The notes under the pieces: generated by a model
The model's input: only the letters and a program-made list of their open reading frames with translations
Told to the model about the DNA's origin: nothing
Databases searched by the model: none
Made by a program: the position numbers and the translations under genes
Shown here: piece after piece, positions 23,905 to 35,082 of the stretch
How the letters are laid out: each line of letters begins with the position of its first letter
Position numbering within the stretch: position 1 is the first letter of the stretch
Origin: Bathynomus jamesi
Lineage: Eukaryota > Arthropoda > Malacostraca > Isopoda > Cirolanidae
Assembly: GCA_023014485.1 (NCBI GenBank)
Contig: JAJOZX010008837.1
Coordinates: 50,001-114,000 of the forward strand
Direction of reading: 5' to 3'
DNA: 64,000 nt

Positions 23905-24100
23905 TATAGTGGCAGAACGCCAGGCTGTTGATCTGAAGGTTTTAGGTTCGAGTCTGGGTTTGGATCAGAAATTCTGTAAGCGATTAAGGTGGTTTTGTGG
24001 GTCTTGCTTGTTAGAGTAAGGGGTTCGGATACGCCACTTCGCCCCGTCATTATGACATAAATAATGTTACGAAGAAGGTTAAATAACCCCAAAAATATTT
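23905..24100 (+). repeat. tRNA-derived SINE sharing the 5S-SINE tail
   Basis: The B box TTTTAGGTTCGAGTCTGGG lies in a tRNA-like head (GGCAGAACGCCAGGCTGTTG). The body holds GGTTCGGATACGCCAC, and the tail is AATGTTACGAAGAAGGTTAA...ATAACCCC. That tail is the same as on the 5S-headed SINEs at 1.4, 31.9 and 39.2 kb. Confidence 0.7.
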
Positions 24101-24405
24101 CAAATTGGGCATAGTTTTTGCACTCACCACGTTCCCCCCCTACCCCAATCTTAAAATATTCGACCCTTAACCTTACACTAACCATTTTGGGCATAAAGTC
24201 AATCTTTATTAATTTCCTACTTCACCTAAATAAGTCTTATAACTCGCCTATTTCATGTTGTATCGTAAAATTGTGGGTATAGGCTTAGTTAAAGTGCCCA
24301 CAGAGAAGTAAACAGGATTGGCACTGGTGTCATGTCTTGCGTGTTTATAGTTCAAACATAAACATTATACCCATATTGAATATCTATTTGCCCGTATGCA
24401 GGATT

Positions 24406-24860
24406 TAAAAGGTGCGTGTGTGTGTGTGTGTACGCAGGTGTGTTTTAAGCATCTGTGGGGCCCGTAGCAATTTTAGAAGACGGGGCCCCTATCTGCCAGA
24501 AAATGTTCTTTACCGATCATTTTAATTTTTAAAACTTTGACTCGTAGTTTTATTAATTTCTATCAAACTTTTGTAGCAAATGAGAAACGTGTATTTATAT
24601 AAAAATATTTTTGTTCATGAATGATCTTAATGGCTTTTTATTCGTTCATACCCAATACCATTAACGTACATTAATCAGGCCCTGTTTCATATCCTTTTAC
24701 CCCAATGAAATTTTATGAATTTTTTTTGAGCTTTTTATGAACTTGTATTGATTTTTCTTTTAACAATCTTATTGAAATACGTTAAAACATTTTTCTTATG
24801 GGTGCAGGGCCCCGATAAGTGCGGTACCCTTAGCATTTGCTACTTATGCTAATAGGCTAA

Positions 24861-24914
<54 letters not shown>
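24406..24914. repeat. (GT)n arrays flanking a degenerate hAT-like remnant
   Basis: (GT)n at about 24412-24431 and 24865-24914. Between them, GTGGGGCCCGTAGCA... and ...GGTACCCTTAGCATTTGCTA, CTTATGCTAATAGGCTAATCCG resemble the subterminal sequence of the 16-kb hAT (CCCTAAGCAC...TTAATCCGG). There is no ORF and the ends are too degraded to bound. Confidence 0.4.
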
Positions 24915-24918
<4 letters not shown>

Positions 24919-25239
24919 TCCCGTAATGCCAAACCTAAGTACTTCAGTCCTAATCCATTCGAGAAATGGATTCCGAGTTCACATAAAAATAGTTATTCTC
25001 AATCCCAGTATAATAATCGAAGGAAACCTTTATTTCTGATTCCGATTTTAATAAATAAATAAAATACTTGATTCCAATTATGGCCACAACCCATCCCTTC
25101 TATAAATAACCGAGATCGCCCAGTTGTTATATATATATAATATATATATGGTTATGGATTTAAAATTACGAAGAAGTTTTAATTTCTATTTTAAAGGGGA
25201 AGTATTTTAAAAATTGCAAGTGTGTATAGATAGATAGAT

Positions 25240-25270
<31 letters not shown>

Positions 25271-25590
25271 TATATAGGTAAGGTTAGCTTATTTCGTATC
25301 CAACAGAGGTTAATTGAATACCAGGTAACAAACGCGAAAACTACGGTAACTCTCCAAGGATTAGTTCTCTTTTCCTTTGAAGACTCTCGGTCACAGAGGG
25401 GCGTCGTCTAACTTAGACCTCCTACACCCCATTTTTCCAGTTTGGGGACTCGAACAGAGCTCGCAAATTGCGCAATTTATCTCGTAAAACTACCTTTGAA
25501 GTCTCGCGCGCGCTCACACACAAAAAAAACAAACACACACACATGTTCAATTCACAGTTTTCAACATAATTTAGTTCACATTTATTCAAA
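24915..25590. other. Noncoding, with a (TAGA)n array
   Basis: A (TAGA)n/(GATA)n array lies at 25225-25272 and a small AT block near 25128-25149. No gene is seen. The short frame at 25442-25590 runs into a GT repeat and is not convincing. Confidence 0.5.
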
Positions 25591-25642
<52 letters not shown>

Positions 25643-25670
25643 TATAATATATATATATATATATATAATA
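25591..25670. repeat. (GT)n-(AT)n compound microsatellite
   Basis: About 25 GT units followed by TATAA(TA)n. Confidence 0.95.
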
Positions 25671-25856
25671 AAAAATTCTGGCCATAATCAAGTGGATTAC
25701 TTTACCCTCGGTGTCATTCAAATTCCCATTCTCATTCCTGGTCCGCAAATTGAGAATGCACAAAATGAAGAATCTACATTTGAGAAAAGTCTCTTCATTT
25801 GAGAAGTGAATGTCGCTCGCATTCGCGCTAAAATTAAATACGCCAACATTTCCTAA

Positions 25857-25882
25857 CATTAACGTAACGTAACGTAACGTAA
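25857..25882 (+). repeat. (ACGTA)n short tandem repeat
   Basis: Five ACGTA units, a CpG-containing pentamer unlike the AT/GT arrays around it. Confidence 0.85.
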
Positions 25883-25985
25883 CCAAAGCTGGACGAAAGT
25901 GTAAAAGTCATGGGTGAGAATGAGAAGGGTATTAAATGGGAATAAATTAATTTGAGAATTGCCTCCTTTAAGAATCTCGCTCGCG

Positions 25986-25993
25986 TATGTATG

Positions 25994-26047
<54 letters not shown>
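25986..26047. repeat. (AT)n microsatellite
   Basis: AT array that forms the left boundary of the palindromic SINE pair. Confidence 0.9.
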
Positions 26048-26050
<3 letters not shown>

Positions 26051-26367
26051 TAGAAACGACATAAGTGTTAAGGAACGTTTCTGCACACGAGGAGGAGAGA
26101 TAACGAATAAATGAAAAATGAGGCGAATCGCCCGGGAATCGAACCCAAGGCCTTCCAATTGCCGGTTGGACGCTCTACCATTATGATTGAGTGAGGTCCG
26201 TAGCATAATGGTAGAGCGTCCAACCGGCAATTGGAAGGCCCTGGGTTCGATTCCCGGGCGATTCGCCTCATTTTTCATTTATTCGTTATATCTCCTCCTC
26301 GTGTGCAGAAACGTTCCTTAACACTTATGTCGTTTCTATTCATTTATATACTGCGCGGTCATTGTAG

Positions 26368-26374
<7 letters not shown>
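26040..26374. repeat. Head-to-head palindromic pair of tRNA-derived SINEs (copy 1)
   Basis: The arms 26040-26185 and 26204-26349 are inverted copies with only a couple of mismatches and an 18-base spacer. Each arm contains a tRNA-like unit. Its A box is TAGCATAATGGTAGAGCG, its anticodon-arm equivalent TCCAACCGGCAATTGGA (loop CCGGCAA) and its B box GGGTTCGATTCC, followed by GGGCGATTCGCC. After that come a 60-bp body (TTCATTTATTCG, CGTGTGCAGAAACGTTCC) and TTTCTATTCATTTATA. The 5' and 3' acceptor strands do not pair well, so this is a SINE rather than a tRNA gene. The segment 26350-26374 (ACTGCGCGGTCATTGTAGTT) matches the end of the second copy at 32.7 kb. Confidence 0.85.
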
Positions 26375-26441
<67 letters not shown>

Positions 26442-26448
26442 ATATATG
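26368..26448. repeat. (AT)n-(GT)n microsatellite
   Basis: AT block, GTGT break, AT block, then about 10 GT units and TATATATGG. Confidence 0.9.
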
Positions 26449-27683
26449 GTGGTACAGAACATGTACAGTATGCATTGTAATAATGTCTGGTTTTAATTGG
26501 AAAATATTATCGTGAAGTTCATAAATTATTGTATATTATTGTACAGTTATCTTTTGTAAGATAATTTTAACTTTAAAGTGTAAAATATAGGATAATTTTC
26601 CAAATTTGTTAATATTTAAGTAAAAATTGGTTTTATATATATATATATAATATAAAGAACCTTGTAGGAGTTCCGCATGATTATTCTTCACCACACGGAT
26701 ATCAGGTTTGTGACCTCGCCTCTACAACTGGCACGGTGTCGCAGAAAATTGCTTTCTAGAGCTCATCTCGCATAGTCTGGTACACCCGACTCATCTGGGA
26801 TTGTCCTCGGCTAAGGATTTAGTGTTCTTTTGAAGACTTCCAAATTGACATTTGGGTAATTGGTTAAATAGTCTTGACCCTCTGACAACAAAACCATTTG
26901 AGCTTTTAGTTTGGGAACACTACGCAATCTACCTTTCTTGTTTTCCCACTGTCGTTTGAATGGTTACTGGATTCGGTTCGAGATTAGATACTAGTTTTTC
27001 CTCTTATTTTCTATGCGTATATTATGTATGGTGTACCTCTCTCTCTTATTCTTTCCAGCGAATATAGATTTAATTTACGAAGTCTTTCTCAGTAGTTGAG
27101 TTCTTTGCAGCCACTGATTGATCTTGGCTGTAAAATTTCTTTTGCATTTTATCTAGCTTATTAATTTCTTTTATACGGGGACGTCAAACCTGGGTAGGAT
27201 TTAAGTTTTGGTACGATCAGTGTTTTTGGCAGGGAATTCGTTACTCTCTCGTTCCTCCTTTAAAAGGTTCTCGGTATTCGTCCCATAATTCTTTTCGTCT
27301 TGCTTATCGTCATCTTATTTTGTCTCAAATTTCGCAGCGTCGGTCTTTATCATTCTGAAATATTTTGTTTTTGTTTTTCTCTGAATTTCGTGTCTGTTTG
27401 GGGAATAGTAGTCTGACTTGTATGTATGTATATAGTATACCAGTATCGATTTTAGGTATTGGAACGATTAATCTTCATCTGTCCCTTACCAGTTTTGATC
27501 ATTCGCATTCCGTTCTTCGTCCAAGAATGATAAATTCCCAAAGTGGGAGTCCCAAAGAAGGCAATTGTCAAATTAATCCATTCCCAGTGGTACTGTTATA
27601 GGATTTCCAGCTTTAAGTTAAAATTTTCATAAAAAATACACACCTGGATTTGCAGGTGGGTTATAATTTTCTTTTTTTATATA
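26449..27683. other. Noncoding, nothing recognised
   Basis: No splice-bounded exon, SINE or transposon terminus was recognised. The open frame at 27365-27601 has no recognisable motif. Confidence 0.4.
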
Positions 27684-27937
27684 CGAGGTCCTCCCAAGAA
27701 GAAGTGGCTAAGCGACAAACGTTAAAAAAAAAAAATCCCAAAAACGTAGTTAAAGTTGTACTAAATTTGAAATGGAATAACTTTTGAACTTTTTGAAGAT
27801 ATTCCCACGAAATGTCTTTAAAAGTTCAAAAGTTATGCCTCGCCAGAAAACGCAGTTAAGTTCTATCAAATTTTAACTGCTTTTTCTGGCGTGTTTTTAC
27901 TTTTGTCGTTTAGCCACTTCTTCCTGGGATGACCTCG
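27684..27937. mobile_element. MITE with CGAGGTC ends (family copy 2)
   Basis: CGAGGTCCTCCCAAGAAGAA...GTGGCTAAGCGACAAACG and TTTTGTCGTTTAGCCACTTC...GGGATGACCTCG are inverted repeats of about 40 bp. Inside are further inverted blocks (AACTTTTGAACTTTT / AAAGTTCAAAAGTT). Same family as 5653-5862, with a longer interior. Confidence 0.8.
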
Positions 27938-28496
27938 TATACGCTTTCCCAAATCTGGAATTCCAACTTCGAGCATTCCCATCTGCGAACCTGGAATGGG
28001 AATGGAATGATTATCTTTACAGCATGAGCTTGTAAAAGAAAAAATGGCAAAGTGAATGAGGCATTAAAAAATAATAAAATTCAATAATTTGTCCATTTTA
28101 CACGATAATAGTAAAATAACTTTCGTTAATGACAGACGATTTCATGCAATGGATACTGTAGTAATAGCCGAAATCTCGTTAAATGGCAGAACATCACGCA
28201 ATGTAACTAAATTCATGCGCTGTAAGGTATTTTTACGAAGCACGATTTCCTGCAGTATCCCGCTCGTAAAGACCAGAGAGTTTTATGAATAAAAGATTAA
28301 CATTCATAAAAATTAACATAAATTTTAACCGTTATTTATGTTAAAGTTAGTTTAACAACCAACTAAATTGTGTCGATGGAAGGCTCAGTTTGTTTCATTA
28401 ACGAGTATTGAGGTTTCGTTGTCTTTGTCATCATGAAGTGATGAACCTGTTGAGTTTCTGGGTTTTCTGAAGAACGTTTGGACACTGTGTATGATA

Positions 28497-28668
28497 AGGC
28501 CGGCCGTACAGAGGATCGTTTTGCGACTGACGACTTGAGTCGTCACGATTCAAGTCGCGTGTTATTTTATATTGACAGAATACGAGCCCTCCTGTCAATG
28601 TAAAATCACACGCGACTTGTCACGATCCAAGTCGCCAGTCACAAGATGATCCTATGTGCGGCCGCCCT
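28497..28668. mobile_element. GC-richer palindromic MITE
   Basis: AGGCCGGCCGTACAGAGGAT...GACTTGAGTCG...CAAGTCGCGTG and the inverted right half (CACGCGACTTG...GATCCAAGTCGCC...AGATGATCCTATGTGCGGCC, GCCCT) pair along about 80 bp around an AGAATACGAGCCCTCC loop. No ORF and no clear target duplication. Confidence 0.75.
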
Positions 28669-28689
28669 GAGGTTAATGTTTGGGTTATT

Positions 28690-28880
28690 TAAGCTTCTTC
28701 GTTAACGGCCTTTAAAGGTCGTGTGACGGAGGTGAAGGATTCACGTGGGGTCCAAACCACGGATCACTACATCAGAACGCGGAGGACGGTCACCCATCCA
28801 CCTGTTGAATAGACCAAAGTCGTTTAACCTCGCTGATCAAACGAGAAGCGGTGTTGGGACATGGCCATGACGGAATATAC
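28690..28880 (-). repeat. 5S rRNA-derived SINE
   Basis: On the minus strand: ACACCGCTTCTCGTTTGATC, AGCGAGGTTAAACGACTTTG and GGATGGGTGACCGTCCTCCG, a 5S-like head. GTGGTTTGGACCCCACGTGA follows, and then a degraded GTTACGAAG tail. Confidence 0.75.
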
Positions 28881-28924
28881 ATAAGACACTAAATAGGGTC
28901 GACCTTTCCTACTCCTAGTAACCA

Positions 28925-29160
28925 GAAAATTAGAACTTCTAAATTTAGAAGTTGTTATAACTTCTTTGAGGGTTCATTTTAGGGCAAGTTTTTCCTTCTT
29001 TTGGATATCAAAACTACTTCTTGTCAGATGATTAATAACTTCTTTTAATGATACAGAACTTCTTTAGATAGAAGGAATTATCTTCAAAAACTTCTTTCTG
29101 AGTGATTTGAGACAAAAGAAGATAATACTTCTATATAAAGAAGGTTGCAAGAAGTCTTTG
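28925..29160. repeat. Cluster of AACTTCTTT / AAAGAAGTT motifs
   Basis: About a dozen imperfect copies of ACTTCTTT or its complement occur in 235 bp, at irregular 10-30 bp spacing, in both orientations. It is neither a clean tandem repeat nor an inverted repeat. It could be a degenerate satellite or a binding-site cluster. Confidence 0.45.
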
Positions 29161-29342
29161 GTTTCTGTGTTGTGGCATTTGCAAGAAATTATTAATCTTC
29201 ACTCTTCGCACAAATGAAAATTTGATATTTGTAGGGTAAAATGCTTTTACTAACGACGTAAGATTCACCCCAAATGTAAAGACACTTCTTTAGAAAAGTT
29301 CTAACAATTTTAGCATTTTCATCTGATTTTTTTATAGAGCTC

Positions 29343-29347
<5 letters not shown>

Positions 29348-29423
<76 letters not shown>
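29348..29423. repeat. Long perfect (AT)n microsatellite
   Basis: About 37 uninterrupted AT units. Confidence 0.97.
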
Positions 29424-29425
<2 letters not shown>

Positions 29426-29722
29426 CTGACGAAACAATGACTCTCTATCGCGGAGGGTAACTTACGAAAATTTCGTCTCATGCACTCTTCCCAAGGGCAA
29501 TATTACATTCCTTCCTAATGGCGAACGAAGGCTATTGTCACTGTGATCACCTTATAGGGTCGAATGAGGGCTACTAAGCCCATTTTCTCAGAAAAGCACA
29601 CAAGCAGGGTTAGGTGAATGATCCAAATGTCCACTCTGTTGCACCTGAAAAGGTATGATTAGGTTTTCTTAAGTTACTCTTTGCAATAAGGAATCTTTGT
29701 TGTATTTGATACGAAGACAAAC

Positions 29723-29757
<35 letters not shown>

Positions 29758-30217
29758 CCAGAAGCATCGAAATAATAATAATCATCCTTTATACATACAT
29801 TTAAATCCTCTTAACATAATAAAATCCTAAAAATATCTTCGCCTCGTCCAGCTTAAGAAATGACGTCATACTGTTTTAATCTTGTGACGTCATCAAAGAT
29901 GACGACTCGAGCATTTCCTCTCTCGCGAAGTTACGAAAGAGAGAAAGCACCCGAATTGGGCATAAAAAGAAAACAAAAATAGAAATGTGAAGAGAAGAAA
30001 AACAAAAATAAATGAAATTCAATTTTCAGGTAAATAAATAAAATAACGGAAGTTTTTGGTATTTCATGAAAGATTATTTCAGGGAAGAAAACGGATTTTT
30101 CTGAAGTTGCCCGTAGCAACGGAAAACCATTTTTATTCCGTTATCTTCGTTTAGGTATGTATAGATAATATTTAGATAATATAGACGATGTGAAAAAGCC
30201 ACACACACACCACACTC

Positions 30218-30218
<1 letters not shown>
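29424..30218. other. Noncoding, with (GT)n and a CRE pair
   Basis: (GT)n at 29724-29756. TGACGTCA at 29861-29868 and 29885-29892 is the third CRE cluster of the window. No gene is recognised. A 62-residue hydrophobic minus-strand frame at 29931-30119 is not supported by anything else. Confidence 0.5.

Positions 30219-30271
<53 letters not shown>
30219..30271. repeat. (AT)n microsatellite
   Basis: About 26 AT units. Confidence 0.95.
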
Positions 30272-30273
<2 letters not shown>

Positions 30274-30364
30274 ACAAACCAATGATTCATTTAAGGTTTA
30301 CTTCAATACTTTTGCAGCCTTTATTTGGTTTGCCAGAGTGCTTCTAATTTTAAACCTACGAAAA

Positions 30365-30369
<5 letters not shown>

Positions 30370-30422
<53 letters not shown>
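30370..30422. repeat. (CT)n microsatellite
   Basis: About 26 perfect CT units followed by ATATATATA. Confidence 0.97.
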
Positions 30423-30433
<11 letters not shown>

Positions 30434-31509
30434 AATGGTCACCGTGATAATCAGGAAAGTAAACACTTATTTTTTATCTTAAAATATTCAACGTAAAAAA
30501 ACAAAAAAATCCTAATTCCTGCAAAAATAACACTTAATGCCCGGGGGCAAAAGGGAGGAAAGCTCTTGAAGAAGTTTACTTGGCCACGCCCAATGGAAGA
30601 TTCAACTTTCAATATCATTTCAGAAAATAGAATAAATGATTGCGTACATATTTTTTTTGGTGTAGTTTTAGCAACATGTACGTATTTCCTGTACTTGTGA
30701 GCGTGTATAAATTTATTTTACACAAAAACACACGAATTAAATTTTATATAAAAACTTTAAAAGAAAAAGATATTAAATTATAGGTTATATACAAATATAT
30801 AATTATTTATATACTAAACGTATGTATTTATATACTAAGCATATATATTTGTATAATATATATATAATAAACTCAAATGATATACGAATATATATATATA
30901 TATATATATATATAACCATACATGGCATAACACGTGTAATTAGAGAAATTCTGAAGGTATTTTTAGTTCCTGTAACTTCAGTTTATTTAAAAAGTACTTC
31001 CAACATTCTTTGATACTTAATCACAATTGTACTTCCTCCGTCAGGAAACCGAGAGAGTACTTTTTATACAAATTAAACTCCTATTAAGGAATGTCGGTAG
31101 AGGAAATTAATCATTAAAGGACATTTTTTTTTTATTTTCTGAGTGAAACGTCAATTTTCAAAGTTTACCTTAAAAGGTAATGACAAAAGAAAACGGTCAT
31201 AAATATGTTTTCCTCAAATTTTCAGGTTTAATTTTTTTCGTAAGATTTATTGACAAAGTATATATATATATAAAATTTTCCGTGGTGGGTATGCATCATA
31301 TGTATGTATGATGGGTAGGTGGGTATGCATCACGTGTTCGCCGAAATGAAGTAAAGTTCTATTCGTAATGTTTACTCTTTAGCATGTAGCATTTAGGACC
31401 CACGTAATAGTTATTTTTGTCAATTATTTTTGTTTAAATGTAAACTACAATCGACTTTTAGCTATTTATTTCTTTAAATTTTGTTAAATGTTTCATTATA
31501 CATTCTGAG
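30423..31509. other. AT-rich noncoding stretch
   Basis: No gene recognised. It has a small (TA)n block at 30888-30914 and a partial duplication of GGGTATGCATCA...ATG near 31285-31335. Confidence 0.5.
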
Positions 31510-31755
31510 CCCCATTTTTAGTAGTATTACTGATGTATAATGCAATGCACCTTCGTCAGTAGTTATACATTTCGGCCGAAACGTATAATCAAACTACTGA
31601 CGAAGATGCATGAAGATGTATCTTTCATTTGAAACGTACAACCTATTATTAATGAATGTGAATTACACTCAGAATATTGTTAATGAATGTGAATTACACT
31701 CAGAATATTGTTAATGAATGTGAATTATGCATTTGGAATGCTACTAAAATGGGGT
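31510..31755. repeat. Foldback with an inner hairpin and 31-bp tandem repeats
   Basis: CCCCATTTTTAGTAGTATTA near 31510 pairs with AATGCTACTAAAATGGGG ending near 31753. Inside, 31545-31612 is a hairpin: TGCACCTTCGTCAGTAGTT and ATACATTTCGG against their inverse. It is followed by about 2.5 copies of a 31-bp unit (TTAATGAATGTGAATTACAC...TCAGAATATTG). Confidence 0.7.
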
Positions 31756-31875
31756 CCAAAATGTATAATCAGACTTGTAATTTAAGTTCCAAGTGTACCG
31801 TTCATACGTCTTCTATAGTACTTCGTCAGGTACTAAAACCAACCTGAAGATATACTTACTACACCTGTTAAATTA

Positions 31876-32090
31876 CGGGTTACGTCGTGGTCGGTATCGT
31901 AATACCGCTTTCCGTCGATCAGTGAAACTAAGCGACAATGGGTATGGGTTAGTTGGATGGGTGATCGTCCTCTACTTCCAGATAATGTATCGACCCCATG
32001 GTTCGGATCCCACGTAAATCTATAGATTCCCTCTGTCATATGACCTTTAGAGATGTTACGAAGGAGATTGAACAACTCCCTCAAACAACA
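31876..32090 (+). repeat. 5S rRNA-derived SINE, best preserved copy
   Basis: GTGGTCGGTATCGTAATACC, GATCAGTGAAACTAAGCGAC, then TAGTTGGATGGGTGATCGTC match the 5' end, A/IE region and C box of 5S rRNA in order. The body has CGACCCCATGGTTCGGATCC, and the tail GATGTTACGAAGGAGATTGA, ACAACTCC. Confidence 0.85.
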
Positions 32091-32290
32091 ACCTGTTGTT
32101 ATGTTACTCGAAGCTCAATATACTCCTTTCGTTCACTTATAAAAACAATGTAAAGTTATTTACACCCAGTACTAACTTATGAAAGTCAAGCCTACCTTTA
32201 AAAGTGATAAGTCAAGCCTACCTTTAAGATTGGTAAATTAAACTTACCTTTAAGATGACCTTAAAACTATATATATATATAATATATATA

Positions 32291-32723
32291 TATGAATAGA
32301 AACGACATAAGTATTAAGGAACGTTTCTGCACACGAGGAAGAGAAATCACGAATAAATGAAAAATGAGGCGAACCGCCCGGGAATCGAACCCAGGGCCTT
32401 CCAATTGCCGGTTGGATGCGCTACCATTACACTACGGACCTCGATCATTCACAAATCGAAATTCTCCTACATAGGGCAGAAACCAAGGCCCTGAGAGGGC
32501 ACCCTCGCAAATCGTGAATATGTGCATTTAACTGCAATGACCACGCAGTGTAATGGTAGCGCATCCAACCGGCAATTGGAAGGCCCTGGGTTCGATTCCC
32601 GGGCGGTTCGCCTCATTTTTCATTTATTCGTGATTTCTCTTCCTCGTGTGCAGAAACGTTCCTTAATACTTATGTCGTTTCTATTCATTTATATACTGCG
32701 TGGTCATTGCAGTTAAATGCACA
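32291..32723. repeat. Head-to-head palindromic pair of tRNA-derived SINEs (copy 2), right unit with terminal inverted repeats
   Basis: The arms 32291-32432 and 32548-32692 are near-identical inverted copies of the same tRNA-like unit as at 26.0-26.3 kb, here with a 115-base unrelated spacer. In addition 32521-32549 (TGTGCATTTAACTGCAATGA, CCACGCAGT) is an exact inverse of 32695-32723. The right-hand SINE unit is therefore bounded by 29-bp terminal inverted repeats. That is not usual for a SINE and suggests the tRNA-like unit travels inside a TIR element. Confidence 0.85.
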
Positions 32724-32728
32724 CACAC

Positions 32729-32760
<32 letters not shown>

Positions 32761-32840
32761 ATATATATATTAGTCATTCAACTTCGGCTTTTGTCTATAT
32801 ATGTATATAAGGACTCCATAATTCTCAGGTTTGTTTTCAT

Positions 32841-33092
32841 ATGAAAACGAAGATGGGCATCAGAAAACGATGCCCAAAGATCTATAACGTGCTGCCAAAA
32901 AAACCGAGGAACCTCCAGCACACCAACCTGAATAATTTCAAGAACCAACTGGACTGGTTCTTGTGCAAATACCCTGATCAGCCATGCGTAGCTGGTTACG
33001 AGGTTGAGAGTAGAGAGCAACTCTCTCCTTTATCAAAAGTCCCCCAAACTAGGTGGAATACTGCAGAGGGGTCGACCACAAATCGATCCTGA
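32841..33092 (+). pseudogene. LINE reverse transcriptase, C-terminal fragment
   Basis: The open frame has RCPKIYNVLPKKPRNLQHTN (equivalent to the family's LWN-x-LP), LNNFKNQLDWFLCKYPDQP and CVAGYEVES. This order is typical of the last 60 residues of CR1/L2-like reverse transcriptases. The fragment starts abruptly and is 5' truncated. Poly-A and an AT array follow after 33118. It is open but far too short to be functional. Confidence 0.7.
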
Positions 33093-33132
33093 ATCGTCGT
33101 TTGAAGAAAACTAATGCTTAAAAAAAAAAAAA

Positions 33133-33161
33133 ATTATATATAATATATATATATATATATA

Positions 33162-33207
<46 letters not shown>

Positions 33208-33222
33208 TAATATATATATATA
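33133..33222. repeat. Interrupted (AT)n microsatellite
   Basis: TATATAA-interrupted AT array following the LINE poly-A stretch. Confidence 0.9.
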
Positions 33223-34080
33223 TAACTTTAATGTCTTTTAATGTCATTTTAGTAAATTCGATTAATCACTTTTGGATTTTAACATTTGATCATTATTCAT
33301 TCAAAATATGATATTGAATGATTAAAAAATTAGTTGGGTTTTAAATGTTAAAACCCACACAATTGTATCAAAAATATACCAATACCCATTTTGAGGGGCA
33401 CTTTTAATTTTATATGTTTTTTATATAATCTCGTTATATATGTATATGTATATTAAATATATTATTATATTTGGCACCGATTTCGCCTACCCCGATATGA
33501 AGGCGTTTTGTGGGTATAGGAAATCTCTGTGCTTAGAATGTGGCAGTTTCGAGTCTAGTTTTCAGTCTTCGTTTAGACGTGCTGTGAACACGTTTTCTCG
33601 ACAACTCCTCTTTAAAAAAAACTTTGATCATTAGCTTGTTAGTTATTAGTGAAGTTAGTGTTTCTGTGGATATAAAGGTGAGTATATACACACACACACA
33701 CCACACACACACTTATATATGTATATATTTGTACACACACACACTTATATGATGAATATATATGATGTATATAATTGTACACACACACACACACACTATT
33801 CCGCATAACAAAATTCCTTACGCCAAACTTGTTTATTTGCATATACAGTATTAATTGAACGTATAAATAGCATCTTATTTCATTACGTGTTAAAATTACA
33901 TTTGTTGACAATCTTGTCTGGAATTTTTATGATAATTAGGTCTCGCAAACTATATATATGTAATTATACCTAGAGAGAGAGAGAGACATTATTTATTACT
34001 TTATACTGTATACTCATTATATTCAGGGTGATTTCAACGTTCAAGTAGCAGTGATCTAATATCCTCCTTTTGATCCCTTT
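33223..34080. other. Noncoding, with CA-rich arrays
   Basis: (CA)n blocks near 33690-33715, 33733-33745 and 33778-33797. The open frame at 33440-33634 (GYRKSLCLECGSFESSF, NTFSRQLLFKKN) reads like protein but no family is recognised. It could be a repeat fragment. Confidence 0.4.
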
Positions 34081-34083
34081 CTT

Positions 34084-34084
<1 letters not shown>

Positions 34085-34122
<38 letters not shown>

Positions 34123-34175
34123 TTCTCATACTCTCTCTCTCTCTCTCTCTCTCATCTTCTCTCTCTCTCTCATAT
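34085..34175. repeat. (CT)n microsatellite, interrupted
   Basis: Three CT blocks separated by CCCTCTTCTCATA and ATCTT. Confidence 0.95.
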
Positions 34176-34280
34176 ATAATATCTCTTTCATGACATTTGA
34201 TCTTGTTACAATTTTGATTGTGATTAACATATCATATGATAATCTTTGTATGTAATTTTCTCGTGCATTATTTATATACA

Positions 34281-34317
34281 TATATATACACACACACGTG
34301 TGTGTGTGTGTGTTTGT
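34281..34317. repeat. (CA)n/(GT)n inverted dinucleotide hairpin
   Basis: ACACACACACGTGTGTGTGTGTG forms a self-complementary array. Confidence 0.9.
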
Positions 34318-34714
34318 GTGATCGCATTGGTGGCGTTATAAAGTATGCTGAAGACTGAATTCTTCGTTAATGGCGTCACAGTTTATTCGTTCGCTCTAAA
34401 TAGGGTTGAATGTGAGCTCTGGTGACGCCTTTATATATCCCAAAAGGTAAATATGAGAGCGACATTATTCCAGTGAGAAAATTGTTCATTTTCATCTCGT
34501 AATCAGTTTCTCGGGCAAAAGAAGTTTGTTTTATCAACCCACGTTGTTACCACCTAACCGCTCTTTGTATGTGTGTGCATTTATGTATATTTATGTATGC
34601 ATGCATGCTTCACGCATCTATCTATTTATATACAGGTGTCTTAAAGTCGGGAACAAAGAAACTATACCTTTCAGTATATTATTATCTATCTATCTATGTA
34701 TGTATGTATGTATA

Positions 34715-34990
34715 CTATGTGGTGTAGCGGTTAGCATTGCTGACTACAATACACGACCCCGGATTCGACTCCGCGAAAGCAGGCGGCGCGCAGCTTCCAG
34801 CTGTTCATCCTTCCAGAAAAAAATGTTGGTAATAAATAAATGGTACCCTAGTAGTTAAGACGCTGGCTGCTGATGGGAGGTCGTGAATAGAGTCCGGGCA
34901 AGGACTTTAATTTCGACCACCCGTGCTGGGTCGTGGCACGGATTCCACGTTAAGCTGTAGGTCCAAAGTGGAACAACGAACTTGACTTTA
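34715..34990 (+). repeat. Composite SINE: two tRNA-like heads and a shared tail
   Basis: The first head is GGTGTAGCGGTTAGCATTGC with a GATTCGACTCCG B box. The second is TACCCTAGTAGTTAAGACGC...GGTCGTGAATAGAGTCCGGG. The tail CGTGGCACGGATTCCACGTT, AAGCTGTAGGTCC matches the body of the 5S-headed SINEs. Confidence 0.65.
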
Positions 34991-35036
34991 GTCAGAACGA
35001 ACAATTCGGAAGGAAGCAAACCAAGGTTAACCAAGG

Positions 35037-35082
35037 TTATATATATATAATATATATATATTATATATATATATATATATAT
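35037..35082. repeat. (AT)n microsatellite
   Basis: Interrupted AT array. Confidence 0.9.

Noticed and set aside
26120..26290. Functional tRNA genes on both strands
   Set aside because: The A box, B box and anticodon-like arm are good, but the 5' and 3' acceptor strands do not pair. The unit also carries a long conserved 3' body and recurs at 32.3-32.7 kb, so it is a SINE.
31876..31990. A 5S rRNA gene
   Set aside because: Only the control regions are conserved. The rest has many substitutions, and a common SINE tail follows instead of a terminator.
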